A stretch of DNA of 21,551 nucleotides from the NCBI GenBank assembly GCA_034698045.1, contig JAQGAU010001084.1, positions 1-21,551 of the forward strand, written 5' to 3'. The translations under genes were made by a program, and so were the position numbers. This DNA comes from Paramacrobiotus richtersi (Eukaryota > Tardigrada > Eutardigrada > Parachela > Macrobiotidae). Positions within the stretch are counted from its first letter, which is position 1. Each line of letters starts with the position of its first letter. This document shows positions 16,994 through 21,551 of this stretch, piece by piece. Under the pieces are notes generated by a model, which was not told the origin of the DNA, ran no database searches, and saw only the letters and a program-made list of their open reading frames with translations.

Positions 16994-19900
16994 CTGTAAT
17001 CAGGAAACACGATAAATATAACTATAGACTACTAATTACATAAAGTGTCCAGAAATCTCGTGATGAGGAAATTATCAGATAAATACTTTAATATGTATTT
17101 CAAACGGCTGTTGTATGAAAGAAACATATTAATAAGTTCATAACCACACGACCAGAAGTTTGTTTTCTATCTTTATACATAAGTTTAAGACGGTTCGCAA
17201 TTTGTTGCACGATATGGATAAATTAGGCTTACAGCCGCTTACTATTCGATGTGTATATTCGATACGACTTTTGAGATATACGGGGGATTAGGTTGCTTCT
17301 TATAACTTTCCCTGTATTTCTACAGTTATGAGTGACTGGAGAAAGTACAGGGAAAATTATAAGAAGCAACGTAATCCCCCCTATAATACTTTTTACTGCT
17401 TCGAAATTGTGCTTACCTAGAGATATCAAGGTCTTCGATACCCTTTAGAAGATCGGAATAGTCGGATTGTGACGACGCTCCAAATTCATATCCTATCCTA
17501 GTTCGCCAGAATGAAACACTTATCGCACCAGGTTTGATAAAATCAGCTGTTAGTTATTTTGACGTTTCTGTACCGCTGAAGTGAGTGTACCTATACCTAT
17601 ACTTTAATACGAAAATTAATGAACGTTAGACAACCGCTGTGTTTAGTGAATGTTCAACATTATACGTAAGCAACAGACGCCCTGCAAGCTTTAGAAAGTT
17701 ATTAAACAGAGCAGAAGATCGCGGAACTCCTGAAACACGGCCCGAAAACTGTCCGTTCGTGCTTTTCAAACGTTCTAGAAAAACGATTTCGAATCGAGAT
17801 CAACTTCTTTGCCACTGTCGTTGTTTCACACAATGTCTCATTAATTATTTATTAGAGTGTGGAAGGTTGCACGGATTAATACTGATTAAATCAACTGATT
17901 TCTAGTCGACTGTACATCTCTTCGAGTCAAGGCCGTCGAGTATCAAACAACTACACATTAAAAAACAAAAAAAATCTTCCATTTCTTTGGTCGAGTCGAC
18001 CGTACCCATAACACAAATGCCGTTTCCTCTCTGAATTTCTACACTAATGCGCTGCCGAAGAAACTCCATACTGATTAATGCATGTCATGCAGTTGTCAGA
18101 AGAACAAATCGTTTGTTCAGTCATTCGCCGCCCGAGGGTGTTCATGCTGCAGATGATTAAACGGTTATAAAAATATTAGAAATAACATTATTAACTTTTA
18201 GTGTAAATTACCTATAAAATTTCTCAACGGCAGCCAGCAGTGTTGTCCCAGGGCCAGAACTACCGCACCAGCCCGGTTACTTTTATCGCAAAAACCTTAA
18301 TCTTAAATAGAGCCAAAAGTGGTCTAAATTTTAACGCCAGCTGAGCAACGTTTCGTAAGGCAGCAGCCTCATACCTGCAAATAAACTTTGTAATGAATTG
18401 TTACCGTTCGTTGACTTCTATGAGAGACAGCACTCTGCAGTGGTTACACCAGGATTCTGGCTGCTTGGTACCCTGCAGAGGTCTGCAGAAGTCGTGAACA
18501 CTTCCCGCCCAACCGTCCACGCTGAGCGTGTGGATAATTTGTTGGTTGTGTAAATCCCACAATGTAACTCCTCCTCCACATGCTACGAAGCATAATCTGG
18601 CATCCGCGGATATAACAAACGGACCAGTTGTAACCCAATCACCAGTAGCTGACGTACCGTTGCGCAATCTCCCTTTAAGCTAAACACAAATCGATCGGAC
18701 AGTTATACGTAAAGACACATCGCAGGGTTCTCGGCATATTAACTTGATGATCGCTAGTTAGCTAGCAAGTAGCAAATCAGGTACATTCTAAGGGATTTAC
18801 CGAGTAATGTGTGTAATGTAGGTTTACCTTTCTAAACCAATGTTAAAGGGTGCACTATCAGTATTACGTATTCATATCACTAACCGCCCGTTTGTGTCGT
18901 ATTTATATATCGACATCTTTAGAAGACTTATTATCACAATGTGAAGTTACCAGTGGAACACCGCTGCCATTTAAATCCCATATTGCCAGCTCTTGCCGTC
19001 CGGCAGCAATCAGTACACTACCATCAGACGAAGCTTTGCATGACTGTACGATCTCGCGTCCCCCTGAAGTGCTGCTAGACATCTTAAACGGCCATCGGGT
19101 CGACTCAGCAGGGGAGGAAGAATTCCCTTCCAAAGGGACATGCCACATTCGCATACCGTCACGCACGCCAGTGCACACAAAGCGATCACCGCTCATGCTC
19201 ACCGCGCAAATAGGTTCGCCGTCAGACAATTTCGCAATTTGCTTTAAATTTCGAGGGCAGTTTCGACGGGAGCGAACATCTGGAAATACGGTTGGACGCA
19301 AATCGCTTGCGCGAGGCGATGGACTATCTGCCAATGAAACTTAACGTTTGCATTTTGCAAACGTCGAGAGAAGCGAGCGTTTTTCTATGAAACGAGCTTT
19401 GCATGATTACCTTGTGATGACTCTTCGTGCGAATAAATCTTGCAGATAACGAGCTGCATTATCCACTGCATTCCTTTATATTTCATGTTATACGTTCTTC
19501 CCCACTCCCCTGGCCTTTTTGTTTCGTGCGTATCAAACCAAAACGATTCAGGAGCGACAGTTTCCAGAAACTGTTTGACCAGATCGGCAAGTTGACTGAC
19601 ATTTGTGCTGCCATTGACCGTTACGACAATTTGCCGAGACCGTAACTGAAGATTGGCATAAATGCAACCAACCAGCCTCATTGTGTACTGAGGTTCCAGA
19701 TACCAGGACCCGTTAGTTCGTCGAGGTACCATGTGGTCAAGCCTAGGACCAGTTCTATGCGGTCTCAGGGCGTCAATGTCTATACTGATACGGCAGGAAC
19801 TTGCCATGCGCAGCCAACAGTTCCATAGCTTACAGACAGAACGTGCGTGTGCCTGCTCATCAGTGAACAGATAACCGAAAATCTTCAGCATCAGTTCCTT

Positions 19901-20536
19901 CGGCAGAACATTATTAATGCATCTTGCGGCATTATAAAGGTACCCCGAAACTCCCGACTGAATTTTCCATATCACTTCCCTCGATAGACCCTGATTAATG
20001 CAGCTTGCGGAAGCTGCATTGCTAGAGTGCACGGAAACTCCCGACTGAGAGACTCTCGATTGAGATGCTTTTATTGTTTCTGTCAGCCAATAGAAGTGAT
20101 TTGGATCAACACAAGGGCGAAACTCCGCTGGGATTTTGTCGAACCGCACATAATCATCCGGAACCACGATCTCCAGGGCTTCGACGATCGTAATATTGGC
20201 CCGTACCACCGCAAACTCATAACGCTTCCTCATTAACAGTTCGCCAGGGTACCAAGTCCATGGTTCAGTTTTGGAACGTTGCAGCAGAACTTCCACCATA
20301 CATGGCTCCTTCATCAAAGGGGATAATTGTGGCTCATCGTGATATTCTAAAAAGGCCCGCTTTGATATATGGAACACCTTATCCCGTGGTACAGTGTGTT
20401 TTGGCTGTTTCCCATACAGCATATCCACTGTTGCTGCCTCTTTTGTTAAAGACAAAAGCAGTCCACGATGCATCTGTCCATCTTCTCCCTGAGTATCCAC
20501 AGCATCGAAGCGGTTTACCCTCAGCGGAAACAACAT
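16468..20536 (-). CDS. F-box protein with FMRP-like tandem Tudor and Groucho/TLE-type WD40 propeller, copy 2 (four exons)
   Basis: The proposed join is complement of 19411-20536, 18951-19327, 18405-18679 and 16468-16993, open for 767 residues, with the same intron phases as copy 1 (1, 0, 2). The start is chosen at ATG 20536 because it aligns with copy 1; the frame stays open upstream to 20656 without similarity. Tudor-like modules lie at about 7-60 and 80-132 (EPWTWYPGELLMRKRYEFAV). A duplicated 29-residue segment (164-192) precedes the F-box at 209-245 (LPKELMLKIFGYLF). The unknown module is at about 285-375 and the Groucho-like propeller at 376-767 (TLWDLHNQQ, TCWDLRANAS, CCPTDDDWVALG, final VVYEAVY). 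The pore-region RSC of Groucho and copy 1 is QSC here. A substrate-receptor role in an SCF ligase, directed at Groucho-type ligands, is inferred. Confidence 0.82.
17282..17380. repeat. Long near-perfect hairpin (pre-miRNA-like or MITE)
   Basis: The arms 17282-17326 and 17335-17380 pair over about 45 bp with three mismatches and one bulge around an 8-nt loop. The stem includes GGTTGCTTCTTATAA on the left arm. It sits in intron 3 of copy 2. The size fits a microRNA-type precursor, but a small inverted-repeat element is equally possible. Confidence 0.6.
17945..18071 (-). mobile_element. 5'-truncated 3' end of a second copy of the retroelement
   Basis: On the minus strand this encodes MEFLRQRISVEIQRGNGICV and the following GTVDSTKEMED, identical in protein to the end of the element at 12107. 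It begins abruptly at that Met and shares the same 3' terminal T-rich stretch. A 1-bp deletion changes the last few codons. 5' truncation is the usual result of incomplete target-primed reverse transcription. Confidence 0.85.
18405..18679 (-). CDS. Copy 2 exon 3: central WD40 blade
   Basis: The acceptor TTTAG at 18680-18681 gives LKGRLRNGTS in frame. The AG seven bases further on would shift the frame, so the upstream site is required. FVISADARLCFVACGG then TLWDLHNQQ follows. It ends in phase 2 at a GTAACA donor (18404). Confidence 0.72.
18951..19327 (-). CDS. Copy 2 exon 2: first two Groucho-like WD40 blades
   Basis: Acceptor TTGGCAG at 19328-19334 (phase 1), donor GTAACT at 18950 after VPL (phase 0). 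It contains VSMSGDRFVCTGVRDGMRMW and QSCKASSDGSVLIAAG then LAIWDLNGSG. Intron 2 is 18680-18950. Confidence 0.75.
19411..20536 (-). CDS. Copy 2 exon 1: tandem Tudor-like, F-box and unknown module
   Basis: Encodes residues 1-375, about 65-70% identical to copy 1 exon 1 by eye. It is longer by 31 residues, mostly because of the in-frame 87-bp duplication. It ends in phase 1 at a GTAATC donor. Intron 1 (19328-19410) is 83 nt and contains a perfect 9-bp stem (19344-19352 with 19356-19364). Confidence 0.8.
19873..20047 (-). repeat. In-frame 87-bp tandem duplication at the F-box start
   Basis: The unit at about 19961-20047 (QSGVSVHSSNAASASC.. ending LSREVIWKI) repeats as about 19873-19960 (QSGVSGYLYNA.. 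ending LPKELMLKI). Copy 1 has one unit only (RSGFSAHSINAATASC.. LPKELILKI). The extra unit recreates the first F-box helix without the rest of the fold. Confidence 0.8.
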
Positions 20537-20772
20537 TCTTATTCTTTGAAAACTGAGGCGCTCTTTGTATAAAAAGTCAATGATACGAGTTGTACACTGG
20601 ATACTGAAGTTGCCCAATGCCTGTACCAGTAAAATGTAAATAATGCAGTTGCTCAAATGCGAATAACGTTATTGCATAGTTACCGCACACCTTATTAGCT
20701 TGCGGTCGATGGGGCAACCAAGCCGGCGATATTATATCTATCAGCTGCCAGCAGGAAATACTCGCAAGACAT

Positions 20773-20805
20773 TGCGTGAATCAGCGTGTTGATGTGCGTG
20801 ACTTG
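20773..20805 (-). promoter_or_regulatory. Upstream block conserved between the two paralogs (copy 2 side)
   Basis: TGCGTGAATCAGCGTGTTGA followed by TGTGCGTGA matches 8024-8052 upstream of copy 1 with one difference in the core. A weaker match continues through GGTGGGCCGGCAGCACA (about 20853) against 8106-8118 in the other unit. Its role is unproven. Confidence 0.35.
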
Positions 20806-20959
20806 TGCGTGATGTTTAGTGCAAAGTTCTCGTGAGTTGCGATATAGTTCAACCGGTGGGCCGGCAGCACATAAAGCACAAGAAACTGTTGCACTTTTTA
20901 TGCTTTTTGCGTTGACGGGTAAAGTGACCATCAAGCCACAACAAAGAATCTACACCGTA

Positions 20960-21440
20960 AATGACACCCATACGCCATAAATGCAGAAGAACAGTGACAC
21001 AGTACTGTAAACCTCTGCCAAATAAGCAGTTTTCGGATGTCCATGATAAACTTTAGTCTATCAATGATAGCGCACTGTGCTTCTAAATATAATATAATAA
21101 TGAGGATTTATTGTCTTTCCGCAACGGGACAGCGTCCCCTCTGGGCGTCAGACATAATTCGGCAATATTGCGAACAAAAAAAAACATCAAGCATAAACTG
21201 CTACAGTTCAAGGAAAACAGAGAGAGACAGAGATCAAATCAACAGTCAAAGAGAGAAAAAGAAATTAGAGGCGAAAAAGCTGCAGCTGTTGCAATGACCG
21301 CCATTGTCACACTTTCGGAGGCAGAGCTTCGATCGGGGCAGCCACGCCCCGCAATCAGCACTGGGGCGAAACCGAAAAACGCACCGAATTCCCGGCATCA
21401 TGGTCTAGTACAACACGTACTAAGATTAGACATTAATAGC
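20960..21440. other. Upstream flank with purine-rich tract, no supported gene
   Basis: Similarity to the other unit ends near 20960. A purine-rich tract (about 21205-21275, rich in GAGAGA and GAAAA) precedes GC-richer DNA. An open plus-strand frame of 144 codons (21111-21545) crosses the tract and the terminal repeat and looks like low-complexity translation, so I do not call it a gene. Confidence 0.35.
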
Positions 21441-21443
21441 ACA

Positions 21444-21551
21444 GGACAGCCTCGCACTCCAATTACGGAGTATCGCGTCATCGGCACATATAACGTGGAC
21501 AACCTCGCACTCCATTACAGAGTATCGCATCATCGGTACACATAACATAGG
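21444..21551. repeat. Start of a 53-bp tandem repeat running off the window
   Basis: Unit 1 (21444-21496) and unit 2 (21497-21549) share GGACA.CCTCGCACTCCA, GAGTATCGC.TCATCGG and the A/T-rich end, with about 85% identity. The array may continue beyond the window. Confidence 0.75.

Larger units (their letters stand above)
16994..18404 (-). other. Intron 3 of copy 2 (1.4 kb)
   Basis: This is the counterpart of the 3-kb intron in copy 1, with a GTAACA donor and a TTACAG acceptor. It holds a long hairpin (17282-17380) and a 5'-truncated retroelement end (about 17945-18071). The remaining sequence shows nothing recognisable. Confidence 0.65.

Noticed and set aside
18405-18679. Apparent frameshift in copy 2 exon 3
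   Set aside because: If the AG seven bases downstream is used, copy 2 goes out of frame and looks like a pseudogene. The TTTAG acceptor at 18680-18681 keeps frame, and its equivalent also works in copy 1, so both genes are intact.
21111-21545. Plus-strand open frame of 144 codons
   Set aside because: It runs through a purine-rich tract and the 53-bp repeat; composition is low-complexity and no domain is seen.

Overview
The window is eukaryotic nuclear DNA, almost certainly from an invertebrate animal. It has spliceosomal introns with GT-AG ends and conserved phases, long non-coding tracts, a non-LTR retrotransposon, foldback repeats, and animal-type domains: FMRP-like Tudor, F-box, Groucho/TLE WD40 and a LolA-like secreted protein. 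There are no rRNA or tRNA genes, CRISPR arrays or bacterial operons. The species cannot be fixed from sequence alone. Tudor-like plus F-box families remind me of tardigrades, but this is a weak guess.

The centrepiece is a tandem pair of intact four-exon genes on the minus strand, copy 1 at 2043-7595 and copy 2 at 16468-20536. Joining exons at GT-AG boundaries of matching phase gives open frames of 729 and 767 codons. Both proteins read: two FMRP-like Tudor/Agenet modules, an F-box, an unrecognised roughly 90-residue module, then a WD40 propeller that matches Groucho/TLE co-repressors blade by blade to the C-terminus. I know of no described protein with this order. The simplest inference is an SCF ubiquitin-ligase adaptor with a captured Groucho propeller.

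Layout: 1-150 is GC-rich and hairpin-rich. 435-702 is a 5'-truncated relic of gene X. 2043-7595 is copy 1; its 3-kb third intron holds a foldback element, a palindrome and a LINE/SINE-like tail. 7600-8200 is the upstream region, with a microsatellite, a 114-bp tandem duplication and a block shared with copy 2. 8200-9600 has no convincing gene. 9603-10890 is a plus-strand gene for a probable secreted LolA-like protein. 11204-11647 is intact gene X, of unknown function. 12100-15230 is a dead retroelement with a zinc finger, reverse transcriptase and restriction-like endonuclease (REL). Its endonuclease is split by an exact 200-bp copy of DNA next to gene X. 15932-16074 is a perfect 61-bp inverted repeat. 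16468-20536 is copy 2; its third intron holds a pre-miRNA-like hairpin and a second, 5'-truncated retroelement end. 20537-21551 is its upstream region, ending in a 53-bp tandem repeat.

History (inference): a segment running from gene X through the F-box/Groucho gene and its upstream region was duplicated in tandem. Gene X survived whole in only one unit. The retroelement later landed between the convergent gene X and F-box/Groucho copy 2, then decayed.
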